From Chlorobiaceae bacterium (GTDB taxonomy: Bacteria; Bacteroidota; Chlorobiia; Chlorobiales; Chlorobiaceae), in assembly GCA_012972835.1 (NCBI GenBank), contig JABDHK010000047.1, positions 1-34,154 of the forward strand: 34,154 bases of DNA, read 5' to 3'. A program made the position numbers and the translations under genes. Below the pieces are notes generated by a model that worked only from the letters and a program-made list of their open reading frames with translations, was not told where the DNA came from and did not search any database. This document shows positions 17,297-26,005 of this stretch, piece by piece (positions within the stretch are counted from its first letter, which is position 1; each line of letters starts with the position of its first letter).

Positions 17297-17675
17297 ATAC
17301 TCCAGTTTGCTATATTATTAAAATTGATCTTGAACAAAAATTTTACCACAACACTGTTTTTTTTCTGAAATACAAAAAGCCACCACTCTGACAAAACCTA
17401 TCAGTTTTCCTATAGACTTTTTATTATTATTACATACTCTCTATGGAGAGTAAAAACCTTGGGGGATTATGGCTTTTTTGCTGGTAACGACAACTCTGGT
17501 ATAGTCGTCTTATCCTATAATCTGGGGAAATATGTATTTGCACTACTAACGCTTTGCACCAGCATCAGCGTTTAATCAAAATAGATATATTCTCTACGAG
17601 TAATCCCTTAAGCTCAGCTGAGATATTTCTTCTTTCAACCTTATTCTTTAAAATGAAAAATAAAAGAGAGGCTTC
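17297..17675 (-). other. Gene-free leader of unit 3 with several hairpins
   Basis: About 380 bp between the activase start and the conserved element hold no convincing ORF and no cysteine-codon run. Visible inverted repeats are ACTCTC/GAGAGT with loop TATG (17436-17451), ACGAC/GTCGT (17487-17491 with 17504-17508) and AACGCT/AGCGTT (17548-17553 with 17567-17572). None is followed by a minus-strand U-run, so they are not ordinary terminators. The length and folding potential would suit a structured 5' leader, but I recognise no known riboswitch consensus. Confidence 0.4.
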
Positions 17676-17718
17676 AAATCCCGTTTAAGAGGTATATTGA
17701 CTCCCATAAATAGGTTAT
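17676..17718 (-). promoter_or_regulatory. Conserved 43-bp element, copy B (upstream of the activase unit)
   Basis: This second copy keeps AAATCCCG, the central GGTATATTG and the block CCATAAATAGGTTA, identical to copy A over those last 14 bases. It differs where A and C read GCATA (here ACTCC), so one half-site is weakened. It lies 67 bp past the stop of the MFS gene at 17786 and upstream of the activase operon. The repeated position at an operon boundary, always in the same orientation relative to the downstream operon, argues for a promoter/operator and against a terminator of the upstream unit. Confidence 0.65.
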
Positions 17719-17785
17719 GACAAAGTACCGGTAAAAGATCAGAACTATGTTTACTGGAATAGTAAAATACCAAGGAAAGAACCAT

Positions 17786-18964
17786 TTAGGGTTCAATAAA
17801 CTGTGGTGAATGCTCTTTCCGACCATGAAGTATTACTCCAAAAGCAAGATAGATTGGTATGAAAACCAGAAATACGGACCACGTTCCCAAAAAGTCTCCC
17901 GCCAATCCACCTATTACCGGACCAATAACAATCCCCAACATTGTAAACAGTGAAAAGAGAGCTGCTGTTTTCCCTTTTTCAGCATTTGCATGAGCAACAC
18001 GGGTGACATTGACAAGATTGAACATACCGAGTCCAATTCCGATAAGTATTGTCCCTGCCAAAAGAAATACGGAATGCCAGAAACACGAGAGCAGTGACAA
18101 TCCTGTAACCACAATAGCTATACTTATAAAATAGAAGCGGTGTTCTCCGAGTTTCTCCAATACCCTTCCAAGCGTAAAGAGTGTTACAATAAAAATCAAC
18201 CCTTCAATTGAAACAAAAAGAGAGGCGGTAGGTGCCGTGAAATGAAATATTCGAATGGCAATAACAACGATGAATGCATTGAAACAGGAAAATGTTGCCA
18301 ATGCCAACGCTTCAGCAACAGAAGCCTCGATCAGGTTCCGATCCTTAAAAAACTCTTTAAAATGGGAAAGTCTTTCGCCAAGGGGAACGCTTTCTGAATG
18401 GGCACGTTCAGGAAAAATTGCAGTAATCCCAAAAATGAGCAGAAAAATTAAACCGCTTACAACATAAAAGGTAATTTCGAACCCCCAGTATTTACTGAGA
18501 GATGCTCCAAACAATGGGCCGAGAAAAACAAGACCAAATGAATGTGAACCCCTTTGCCATCCCGCCTTGCCACTGCCAACCTTTCTCACAAACTCAAGAA
18601 AGACACTGGTCATGGGAATAAACCTGAACGCAGTAAAAAGACTGAGAACAGCGACAGCAATTATTAGAGAACTGGAGGATCGTGCAAACGGGAAAAGAAG
18701 GTAGATTAATGCACTTATAACAGTACCAAATAAAAACACTTTCCTTGGGCCAACATAATCAACCAAAAAACCAATTGGCAAAACAGTGAGAAGCAAACCA
18801 ACACCCTGCACTCCACCGATCAACCCAATTTGAGAAGCAGTCGCTCCAAGCTTGACTGCATAAAGAGTTAAAGCCATCTGCGCAACACCCATACCCATAC
18901 CGCTAACTACAGAGAACAAAATAAACTGTAAAAGCAGTTTATTTTGAAGAATCGTTGCTTTCAT
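17786..18964 (-). CDS. MFS transporter
   Basis: This 392-aa integral membrane protein has about 12 hydrophobic helices. The loop after helix 2 reads GFLVDYVGPRKVFLFG, a variant of the major-facilitator motif A (G-x3-D-x2-G-R-K). The polar central loop (about residues 185-205) separates two six-helix halves. Probably an antiporter or effluxer; the substrate cannot be deduced. It is the last gene of unit 2, about 90 bp after a second, only distantly similar MFS gene. In this setting it may import or export a substrate or breakdown product of the HAD/BCR-like enzyme. No obvious Shine-Dalgarno precedes the ATG. Confidence 0.85.
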   Translation of the reverse strand: MKATILQNKLLLQFILFSVVSGMGMGVAQMALTLYAVKLGATASQIGLIGGVQGVGLLLTVLPIGFLVDYVGPRKVFLFGTVISALIYLLFPFARSSSSLIIAVAVLSLFTAFRFIPMTSVFLEFVRKVGSGKAGWQRGSHSFGLVFLGPLFGASLSKYWGFEITFYVVSGLIFLLIFGITAIFPERAHSESVPLGERLSHFKEFFKDRNLIEASVAEALALATFSCFNAFIVVIAIRIFHFTAPTASLFVSIEGLIFIVTLFTLGRVLEKLGEHRFYFISIAIVVTGLSLLSCFWHSVFLLAGTILIGIGLGMFNLVNVTRVAHANAEKGKTAALFSLFTMLGIVIGPVIGGLAGDFLGTWSVFLVFIPIYLAFGVILHGRKEHSPQFIEP

Positions 18965-19057
18965 TTTTTAACAATTTTATTCATGTGCTGTTTTTCCTTT
19001 TTATTATCAAATTGTGACGATGAGTTATTACCGCTATATTTGTTTAGCCATTGCTGT

Positions 19058-20263
19058 TCACTCGTGCAGTGTCGGGGTTTCTTGTCGGAAAGAGATAAAT
19101 GTAATAAGTCCAATGAAAAGAACTGTTGATAACGCAGCTGTCGATGCACCAAAATAAAAGGTTGCCGCTGGAGATACCCTATCCCAGAGAAGCCCACCAA
19201 TCAAGCTGGCAGGCAGCGCAACTAACCCTATTGCAGTTGCATAGACACCAAACGCGGTTGCCTTGAAATCCGGAGGAATAATTGTGGCAAGAAACGCCTT
19301 CTGTATCCCCTCGGTTAATCCCATGAACAATCCATATAACGCAAATAAGATCCATATTTCCGTACTGCTTCGGGCAATTGCAAAACCATAGTAGAGTGCT
19401 GTAAACAATATGAATCCAAGGAGAATAAGTCGTTTTTTGCCGAATTTATCCGCAACTATACCCGCCGGTATCGCTGAGAGAGAGTAAATCAGATTAAACA
19501 TCAGATAGACCACAGGAATAACCATTGTCGGAATACCAAGCTGAGAAGCCCGCAAGATCAGAAAGACGTCACTGGAGTTCCCAAGGGCGAAGAGAGTGGC
19601 AATCAGAATAAAAAACCTGACCTTTCCATCGAAATGCTTGAAAGTGAGCCGTGGACGCTCAACTGTAGTTTTGGGTGACTGTTGTTTCTCTTTGATAAAG
19701 GCAACAATGATCAATACGGCAATAATGCCAGGTATCATGGAGCTGAAAAAAACCACTTTGAAGTTGTTATAACGCTGAAGAAGTATGAGCGCTATAGCTG
19801 GACCAATAACTGCCCCCATAGTGTCCATCGACCGATGAAAACTGAAAGAGCGGGCAAGATTGCTTTTTTCAGAAGATTCAGCGATGATTGCATCCCGTGG
19901 TGCAGTGCGGATTCCTTTCCCAAGGCGATCAACGAAGCGAGATGAAAGTACCTGCTGCCATGAACCTGCCAAAACCAATATTGGACGGCTAAGGGTTGAA
20001 ATAGCATAGCCTGCCAGCATAAGGCCCTTGCGCTTGCCGATCCGGTCTGAAATCCAACCAGAAAATGCCTTAAGCAGGCTTGCTGTTGATTCAGCAATTC
20101 CCTCGATGAGACCAATGGTGGATTTATTAACTCCGAGTACGCTCGCAAGAAACATCGGCACCAGAGGATAGATCATCTCCGAGCTGACATCCATAAAAAA
20201 GCTGACCAGGCCAGCAAAAAAAACGTTCCTGCTGAACCCGAATAATTTCCTTTCTTCAGGCAT
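19058..20263 (-). CDS. MFS transporter
   Basis: This 401-aa major-facilitator protein has about 12 helices. Motif A appears as GWISDRIGKRKG after helix 2, and GKGIRTAPRDAIIAES follows helix 4. The latter is characteristic of a bacterial MFS group often annotated as drug or metabolite efflux. NKSTIGLIEGIAESTASLLK lies in helices 1-2. The second half repeats a motif-A-like GIVADKFGKKRLILLG, as expected. It is separated from the radical SAM gene by about 140 bp containing a strong inverted repeat. Together with the next MFS gene it closes unit 2. Substrate unknown. Confidence 0.86.
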   Translation of the reverse strand: MPEERKLFGFSRNVFFAGLVSFFMDVSSEMIYPLVPMFLASVLGVNKSTIGLIEGIAESTASLLKAFSGWISDRIGKRKGLMLAGYAISTLSRPILVLAGSWQQVLSSRFVDRLGKGIRTAPRDAIIAESSEKSNLARSFSFHRSMDTMGAVIGPAIALILLQRYNNFKVVFFSSMIPGIIAVLIIVAFIKEKQQSPKTTVERPRLTFKHFDGKVRFFILIATLFALGNSSDVFLILRASQLGIPTMVIPVVYLMFNLIYSLSAIPAGIVADKFGKKRLILLGFILFTALYYGFAIARSSTEIWILFALYGLFMGLTEGIQKAFLATIIPPDFKATAFGVYATAIGLVALPASLIGGLLWDRVSPAATFYFGASTAALSTVLFIGLITFISFRQETPTLHE

Positions 20264-20317
20264 AAAGAGGTTTTTCAGGTTTCGGGTTTGCTTTTTTCAT
20301 CAACCAGCGGCGAAGAT

Positions 20318-20367
20318 GCGTTATTGGAGCACGCTCCCAGCGTTATTGCTGTCAGGAGCAATAACGC
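20318..20367. repeat. Direct and inverted repeats between radical SAM and MFS genes
   Basis: GCGTTATTG occurs at 20318-20326 and again at 20340-20348, and its reverse complement CAATAACGC is at 20359-20367. The last two form an 11-bp perfect stem, GCGTTATTGCT/AGCAATAACGC, with a six-base loop. The first copy could compete for the same partner, giving two mutually exclusive hairpins. No T-run follows on the minus strand, so it is not a simple terminator. It may stabilise or process the mRNA between the two genes. Confidence 0.7.
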
Positions 20368-20405
20368 GGATGTTATCCATTGAATGGAACTATGTAGTGA
20401 CACAC

Positions 20406-21653
20406 TCACTGGGGAAACCTCCACCGTGGCAACCTATCCCCTTCGTTTTCTCCTGCGAATATGCGGAAGATATCGTGAATTGGCCCGCTCCGATTTATGG
20501 TATTGAAGAGATCCCTTGTGGTGAATCCATACTGCTTGTAAATGGTGGCAATTTTTTGGGCAAGATCAAAGTGCCAGCCGGTTTCCGGTGTGCGATGGCC
20601 TTCAAGCGCCGAACCGACCGTTGGCTGCCAGACACTGGCAAAACATAGTGCTCCTTTCGAGGCAAAAAATTCAATCCCTTCGAGCGTTGAATCTTTCGGC
20701 TCAAGCCCCCCGACTATATTGGAACGAACATTTCCCTTGCCAAAAACTTCAGCGGCATAGACAATGGCGTCAACCCAATGTTCCCAACCCCCGTTGCGCT
20801 TGTCTTTACCCGGACAGATGGCCTTGAATATGTTTTTGTCCCATATCTCAATGTCAATAGCGACACTGGAGTAGCCTGCCTCTTTGTACTTGTCGATCAC
20901 CTTCAGGTCTAGCGGAGCGCCAATGACTGCGGTACCAACAATGTTATCCAAACCAGTCCGCTCTTTGATTTCATCTGCTACATCAAGATAGTATTCCACT
21001 TCCCGACGTTCAGGAACAAATCCGCCTGTGAGATTAAGATGCCCGGCAAAACCTGCTGAACGTGCAAGCACATAAGCCTCACCGACTTGTTGAGGGGTTT
21101 TGATAAATATTTCACGGTGCTTCAGGCCCGCAGTGGTATTGATATTGCAGAAGAGGCAGTCTTCCCCCTTGTCTTGTAATGAGCATTCAACACTGTAGCA
21201 GACAGAAAAACTCCCCTCAGTAAAAAGAGTGGCAATTTGATTAAAGGTATGACCAGTGCTCAGTTTGTAATCGACCAGGGGAGTTCTCTCAAAAAAATTA
21301 ACTGCACCAACTCTTTCCTGGCTTCTGAAAAGAACAGGTTTACCACTCTCCTCTTTCAGTCGATACTGCGACCTGGGATCCCAGCGGAAGGGAAAAAAAA
21401 GACCGTGAGGAAGATAAAACCCATGGGGAAGCAAGCAGTCAGAATCAAGAATTTTATTCATCCCTACATGCTGTTGCTCCAGATAGTCTGTACCAATCCC
21501 GAATTTTCTGAGATCAACCGGATCAAAACTGACACCTTCAATACCAAGATCAATCTTTAATTCCACCTCTTTCAAAAGCGTTTCCCTGGCAGAATCTGTT
21601 GCCGCTTCAGCTTCTAAAAACTCTACATTTACATCACCCAGCGTTGAAGTCAT
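20406..21653 (-). CDS. Radical SAM protein with atypical cysteine motif
   Basis: This 415-aa protein has cysteines at 152, 157, 166 and 169 (CYSVEC, then CLFCN), spaced C-x4-C-x8-C-x2-C and not the usual C-x3-C-x2-C. The segment NLTGG (207-211) follows at the right distance for the SAM-binding GGE-like strand, and a TIM-barrel-like pattern continues through about residue 350. The first 150 residues form a separate, unrecognised domain. The spacing is reminiscent of Elp3-type exceptions, but the rest is not Elp3. GAGGGTG precedes the ATG. The gene directly follows the 459-aa HAD/BCR-like subunit (about 40 bp). It may modify that enzyme or its cluster, or act on the imported substrate. I do not recognise the exact family. 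Confidence 0.78.
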   Translation of the reverse strand: MTSTLGDVNVEFLEAEAATDSARETLLKEVELKIDLGIEGVSFDPVDLRKFGIGTDYLEQQHVGMNKILDSDCLLPHGFYLPHGLFFPFRWDPRSQYRLKEESGKPVLFRSQERVGAVNFFERTPLVDYKLSTGHTFNQIATLFTEGSFSVCYSVECSLQDKGEDCLFCNINTTAGLKHREIFIKTPQQVGEAYVLARSAGFAGHLNLTGGFVPERREVEYYLDVADEIKERTGLDNIVGTAVIGAPLDLKVIDKYKEAGYSSVAIDIEIWDKNIFKAICPGKDKRNGGWEHWVDAIVYAAEVFGKGNVRSNIVGGLEPKDSTLEGIEFFASKGALCFASVWQPTVGSALEGHRTPETGWHFDLAQKIATIYKQYGFTTRDLFNTINRSGPIHDIFRIFAGENEGDRLPRWRFPQ

Positions 21654-21692
21654 AATGTTTCACCCTCAGTTTATAGTATGTGTATTAGTGAG

Positions 21693-23072
21693 TTATAGCA
21701 TTTCAATGAAGGCACTGACACGATTGTGTTCCTGTTCGTGCTGTAACCCAAATTCGCTCTCATGAATATAGGTAGGTATGCCGGTTTCGCGCTTGATGAC
21801 ATCGACAACCGCTCTTGAAATCGAGGCCTGAGTATTGCAACCCCATCTATGGATAAAAATAACCCCCTCAGCCCTTGACTTTTTGATTTGGTCGATCGTC
21901 CAGCGAGCCCTTTCTTCGATACCCTGTTCATAGGGATAGTTCAGTGTGGCTTTGGCAAGATTATAAAAGGGATCACCCTCTTCATCGACAAGAGCGTTAA
22001 CGGTACTCCACCCATCATCCTTGCCAACAATTATTGCGCCATCGGCTTCACTTCTGGCATTGTTTACCCAGACACAGGAACCAAGAACAAACAATCTCTT
22101 AGGATTATCAGCAAGACCGGGTCCCTTTACACCATTTTCAACGCGCTCAGCCAGAAACTTTTTTGCCTCTTTAAGAACGCTCAGAGATGCCTGAGTATCC
22201 CCATATTCAAGATGCCCAAGCGAGGAAAGTGTTTGACGATCGTCACTATTTGTTGGAGGAATATCTGCCGACCACCAGAGGTCAGACAATTCGATAGATA
22301 AACGCCGGCCTTCGTTATGAAGCTTGATCGCCTTCAATAAATCCTCTTCAGTTGTGGTTCTTCCTGTTGTTTCATCAAGAAGCCCTACCAACTTGCGCAG
22401 GTTTTTTGAAAAATATTCAATCGCCCACGGCTTGTCGGCCTGATTGCGCAAGGGAAAATCTACATTATAGAGTTTGACATTCTGATTGGGGCCATGGCGG
22501 TGAGCCTCAACACCGTAAGAGACATCTGAACAGCGCAGAGTGGTATACGGAGCGACAATATCTACACGAAGGTTCCCCTCTTGTATATGCTCATAACCTG
22601 CGGTCTGGCAAGCCTCGAAGGTCATATCATGGTATGATTTTTCTTTCTTTTCCTTCCTGATCTGGGCATTTTCGTTGATATTTTTTCCATGATGTCTTCC
22701 ATGGTTCCAGTTACCAACATTAAATGGCCTCAGGGCAATCGTATCGGCTGCAGTGTAAGGGTCAATCGTCTGCCCTCCCTGAATAAACGCAATACTTTTA
22801 CCGTTATCCTTTGCCTTTTCCATGCGATCACTCAGCGTAAGAGCCAAATATTGCGTTTTGAGTAGAGTCGGAAAGGTCTCATCCCTGATTGCTCGCGAAC
22901 CCTGATTGATGTTGATTTCAAACGCATGCGGATATTTTTCCGGACCCTCTTCAGTCAGATAGTGCCAAACTTCTTCAGGAGTTGCGACAGACCCATCACT
23001 GAACGTTATGTCATCACTTGTCAGAAACTTTTCCTTGTTTGCCTCCGAATATCTGAAAAGCTTTTTGCTCAT
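21693..23072 (-). CDS. HAD/BCR-like iron-sulfur subunit (459 aa), orphan copy
   Basis: This 459-aa member of the long HAD/BCR-like group is closest to the two 461-aa tandem proteins and shares EAHRHG. Cysteines are at 155 (EACQTAGYEH), 181 (LRCSDV), 333 (GSCVW) and 412 (RWGCNTQ). The cysteine at about 359 in the 461-aa copies is missing; the stretch reads GWSTVNALV. The otherwise constant GSCVG is GSCVW. AAGGAG precedes the ATG. Its operon has no HgdB/BcrB-type partner and no activase, but does have its own importer and a radical SAM gene. It must borrow partners from units 3 or 4, work as a homodimer, or have another role. The retained C181/C333/C412 suggest that it still binds a cluster. 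Confidence 0.86.
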   Translation of the reverse strand: MSKKLFRYSEANKEKFLTSDDITFSDGSVATPEEVWHYLTEEGPEKYPHAFEININQGSRAIRDETFPTLLKTQYLALTLSDRMEKAKDNGKSIAFIQGGQTIDPYTAADTIALRPFNVGNWNHGRHHGKNINENAQIRKEKKEKSYHDMTFEACQTAGYEHIQEGNLRVDIVAPYTTLRCSDVSYGVEAHRHGPNQNVKLYNVDFPLRNQADKPWAIEYFSKNLRKLVGLLDETTGRTTTEEDLLKAIKLHNEGRRLSIELSDLWWSADIPPTNSDDRQTLSSLGHLEYGDTQASLSVLKEAKKFLAERVENGVKGPGLADNPKRLFVLGSCVWVNNARSEADGAIIVGKDDGWSTVNALVDEEGDPFYNLAKATLNYPYEQGIEERARWTIDQIKKSRAEGVIFIHRWGCNTQASISRAVVDVIKRETGIPTYIHESEFGLQHEQEHNRVSAFIEML

Positions 23073-23123
23073 ACTTTCTCCTTAAATTGTTTTGAATTAG
23101 ATCCTGATATATGTAACAAGTGG

Positions 23124-23888
23124 CTAAGCGATATGACGTTCCTCCTGCCAAACCGTCGCTTTTTTTTCCAGGTAAACAAAAAAATAGTTGGTGCACAGTC
23201 CGATTGCAGCCATCGTAATGATAGCAGAATACAATCTGGCCGGTTGAAAGGTGTTCTGAGAATCAATAATCATAAAGCCCAGGCCAGCCGAAGCACCAAT
23301 CATTTCGGCTGCTACAAGAAGTAAAATCGCACTTGCCCCGGCTAATCTGACTCCAGTCGCAAGGGAGGGGATGAGTGAGGGGATGACCACTTTCTGGAAG
23401 ATCACCCAATCGCTTGCTGCCATTGAACGGGCACATTTAATCAAATAAGGATCAACATTGCGTACTCCGTTCACGGTGTTCAGAAGAATTGGCCAAACAC
23501 ATGCGTAACTGATAACAGCTACCTTTGAAAATTCACCAATTCCGAATACAAAAATAAATATTGGAAAAAGGGCAAAGGCCGAGGTTTGGCGAAAGAGTTG
23601 CAAAACTGGATCAAAAAACTTTGCAAACCCAGGATACCACCCAATACCGAGGCCCAGGGTGGTCCCTGCGAAAAAGGCAACAATAAAACCTAAGAGTGCG
23701 CGTTGAAGACTCACCGACGTGTGCTTTAACAACTCTCCAGAGAGTGACAACTGGATGAACATAACCATCACCTCCGATAAAGGAGGAAGAAAAGTTGACT
23801 TGATCAGACCGATTCTGGGAATAATCTCCCACAACATCAAAAACAAACTTATGGAAACAATTGATTCCCATTTCACGATATGCTTCAT
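23124..23888 (-). CDS. NitT/TauT-type ABC permease
   Basis: This 254-aa inner-membrane permease has a first helix after MKHIVKWESIV and about five more. The EAA-type loop reads KCARSMAASDWVIFQKVVIP, followed by SLIPSLATGVRLAG. Here it stands alone, so it probably forms a homodimer with the ATPase at 25045-25890, fed by the lipoprotein at 23969-24991. It resembles the partial permease at the right edge more than the pair at 4004-5583. That matches the resemblance among their binding proteins. It sits directly before the orphan HAD/BCR-like subunit. Confidence 0.9.
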   Translation of the reverse strand: MKHIVKWESIVSISLFLMLWEIIPRIGLIKSTFLPPLSEVMVMFIQLSLSGELLKHTSVSLQRALLGFIVAFFAGTTLGLGIGWYPGFAKFFDPVLQLFRQTSAFALFPIFIFVFGIGEFSKVAVISYACVWPILLNTVNGVRNVDPYLIKCARSMAASDWVIFQKVVIPSLIPSLATGVRLAGASAILLLVAAEMIGASAGLGFMIIDSQNTFQPARLYSAIITMAAIGLCTNYFFVYLEKKATVWQEERHIA

Positions 23889-23968
23889 GTACTTTTTACC
23901 TGTTTAACCTGAATAGTGATTCCTGGAAACTGAATGTCCGCTGCTGGTAAGCATTAATCAACAACTGA

Positions 23969-24991
23969 TCATTTTTTTGCATAAGGGTTAAGCTCATTGG
24001 TAAATACATCTGACGGCTTGACTTCACCCGGCTTGATCGCCCCGTTGCTTTCAAGAATGCTGATCCATTTTTTTATATCCTGCTCACTGACCATAAATTG
24101 CTTCGCTGGTAACAGTTCCGGCACCCGGGCAGCAATTCCCGTCCGCTTTTCAATAATTTTTTTAGCCTCATTTGTCCCTGCCACATCCGACTTTATAAAA
24201 TCAACTGCGGCCAGAATGGCTTTGACAAAACTTCTAACAGCTTCAGGATTTTTTTGTATAAAATCATCACTGAAAGCCCACCCGCCTATCTGGTTAATTT
24301 TTAGAGCATCGAAGTCAGTAAGAATAACCTTGATACCACCTCTTTTCAAGATCAGTGATGTTGCAGGTTCAGTTATAGCTATGGCAGCTACATCACCCTG
24401 CCTCAATGCCTGTTCCTGCTGCCCAGCATCTCGAAGGGCAATAAATTCAACCTTATTAGGATCAAAACCCCTGTTTTTCAGATATTCAACCAATGGATAC
24501 CAGGTAATGGTCTGCGGACTTGCAACTACCTTGTGACCGATAAGCTCTTCCGGCTTTTGATACGCTCCGTGTTCTAACACCAGATAACTTATAAGGGGTA
24601 CTTTTTCAGTTGAGATTGCAGAAGGGATAACAATCTTGACTTTATTACCGGCTTTTCTGGCCTGAATCATGGCAGTACTTATCGAGGCTCCCGCATCATT
24701 CTGACCAGCAGCAACAGATACAATATTGGCAGGACCGTGCGCCTGTTTACCGGTCCACTGAATTTTGATCCCCTCCCGCTTGAAAAAGCCCTTTTCCTCA
24801 GCTACAAAAGCAAGCTCTGACAGTGTCTCAGGAAGACGAATCGTAACCTCCTTATTGTTATTGGCGTTACTCCCGCCATTTGACAATTTGGTAGTCGCTT
24901 TTTCGGTGCACCCACCTATAGTCACAGCTGTCAAAAACAACAAACCTACTGATATTCGTTGTCTAAGTATGCGAATCACTCTTCTGTTCAT
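23969..24991 (-). CDS. NMT1/THI5-like substrate-binding lipoprotein
   Basis: This roughly 340-aa binding protein has a lipoprotein signal. A basic start (MNRRVIRILRQR) is followed by a hydrophobic stretch ending TAVTIGGC, so the cysteine would be lipidated and the protein anchored in the membrane. Lobe motifs include RLPETLSELAFVAEEKGFFK, SVAAGQNDAGASISTAMIQA and LRQGDVAAIAITEPATS, typical of the SsuA/TauA/NrtA fold. The C-terminus ends KPSDVFTNELNPYAKK, a tail shared with the proteins ending at 30732, 31822 and 32495. I begin at the ATG; an in-frame TTG six codons upstream is possible. It lies between its ATPase and permease genes. The ligand is probably a small anion, unproven. Confidence 0.87.
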   Translation of the reverse strand: MNRRVIRILRQRISVGLLFLTAVTIGGCTEKATTKLSNGGSNANNNKEVTIRLPETLSELAFVAEEKGFFKREGIKIQWTGKQAHGPANIVSVAAGQNDAGASISTAMIQARKAGNKVKIVIPSAISTEKVPLISYLVLEHGAYQKPEELIGHKVVASPQTITWYPLVEYLKNRGFDPNKVEFIALRDAGQQEQALRQGDVAAIAITEPATSLILKRGGIKVILTDFDALKINQIGGWAFSDDFIQKNPEAVRSFVKAILAAVDFIKSDVAGTNEAKKIIEKRTGIAARVPELLPAKQFMVSEQDIKKWISILESNGAIKPGEVKPSDVFTNELNPYAKK

Positions 24992-25044
24992 TGTAATAGT
25001 ATTATTCAACCGTCAAGGTGATTAGAAAAAAATAAACCCGGGGC

Positions 25045-25890
25045 TCAGAGAACTGCGGATGGAAAAATAACCTCAGCTATATCTTGACAACCTGCATAGC
25101 TCTTTTCATTCACTGTATCACCATTCTGGAGTAATTTCCATACCTGGTGACGAATTCTGTTAAACTCGGCTGATGTTCGGATACCATGGCGTGGTCGAGG
25201 TAACGGAATGGACACGACCTCCTTGATTCGCCCAGGGTTAATAGTCATTACAGCAACACGGTCAGATAAAAAAACAGCTTCGTCAATACTGTGAGTTACA
25301 AACACAATAGTTTTTCCTGTTTTTTCCCAAATAAGAAGCAACTCATCCTGCAATGTCTCCCTGGTCTGAGCATCGACAGCGGCAAAAGGTTCATCCATCA
25401 AGAGCACTTCAGGATCATAAGCGAGGGCTCTGGCAATAGCTACTCGTTGCTTCATACCACCTGAAAGCTCATAAGGAAAACGGTCGGCAAATCCCTGTAA
25501 TCCAACAAGATTGATATATTTATCACTAATAGCAGCACGCTCTTTTTTGGGAACACACTTGATTTCCAAACCCAGCTCAACGTTTTGCCGTACACTCCTC
25601 CAGGGGAACAGGGCATATCCCTGGAGAATAATCCCCCGATCCAGATCCGGTCCGACCATGAGCTTACCATCGATAAATATTTCACCGGACTTTACCGGAG
25701 CAAGACCGGCAAGCATATCAAGTAATGTTGATTTGCCACAACCACTTGGGCCGACAATGGTAAGGAATTCACCTTTTTTCACATTGAGGTTGACTCCTTT
25801 GATTGCGGTAAATTCCTTGGTTCTATTCCCTCCCCTTTTAACACGATAGACCCTATCGACATTTTTAATGATAATCTTGTCCACGTCCAC
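25045..25890 (-). CDS. NitT/TauT-type ABC importer ATPase
   Basis: This 281-aa cytoplasmic ATPase has Walker A GPSGCGKST, the Q-loop region LQGYALFPWRSV, signature LSGGMKQRVAIARAL and Walker B LLMDEPFAAVD, followed by the H-loop FVTHSIDEAVFLS. It is a typical SsuB/TauB/NrtC-D relative with a modest C-terminal extension. The start codon is GTG, with GGAG about four bases upstream; a second GTG two codons later is an alternative. It is the first gene of unit 2. It lies about 130 bp downstream of the conserved element and a TATAAT box, and it powers the permease at 23124-23888. Confidence 0.92.
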   Translation of the reverse strand: MDVDKIIIKNVDRVYRVKRGGNRTKEFTAIKGVNLNVKKGEFLTIVGPSGCGKSTLLDMLAGLAPVKSGEIFIDGKLMVGPDLDRGIILQGYALFPWRSVRQNVELGLEIKCVPKKERAAISDKYINLVGLQGFADRFPYELSGGMKQRVAIARALAYDPEVLLMDEPFAAVDAQTRETLQDELLLIWEKTGKTIVFVTHSIDEAVFLSDRVAVMTINPGRIKEVVSIPLPRPRHGIRTSAEFNRIRHQVWKLLQNGDTVNEKSYAGCQDIAEVIFPSAVL

Positions 25891-26005
25891 GGTGCTCCGT
25901 TTTATATCGGGGTTATTTTGAAAACAAAACCATAGGCATACTATCGAAATAATTTCAACAGAAGATGTGCCATTACAACTCTATCTGAATTCTTAGTTTA
26001 GTCAT

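Noticed and set aside
23997-24536. 179-codon plus-strand ORF
   Set aside because: Antisense to a clear binding-protein gene, with no motifs or ribosome site of its own.
23969-24991. Thiamine-precursor (ThiY/THI5-like) transport
   Set aside because: The fold family includes such proteins, but there is no TPP-riboswitch consensus and no thiamine gene in the window.
25891-26005. Cysteine-rich leader peptide before the unit 2 ATPase gene
   Set aside because: I read the short ORFs in this leader. They contain no cysteine run and no terminator follows.
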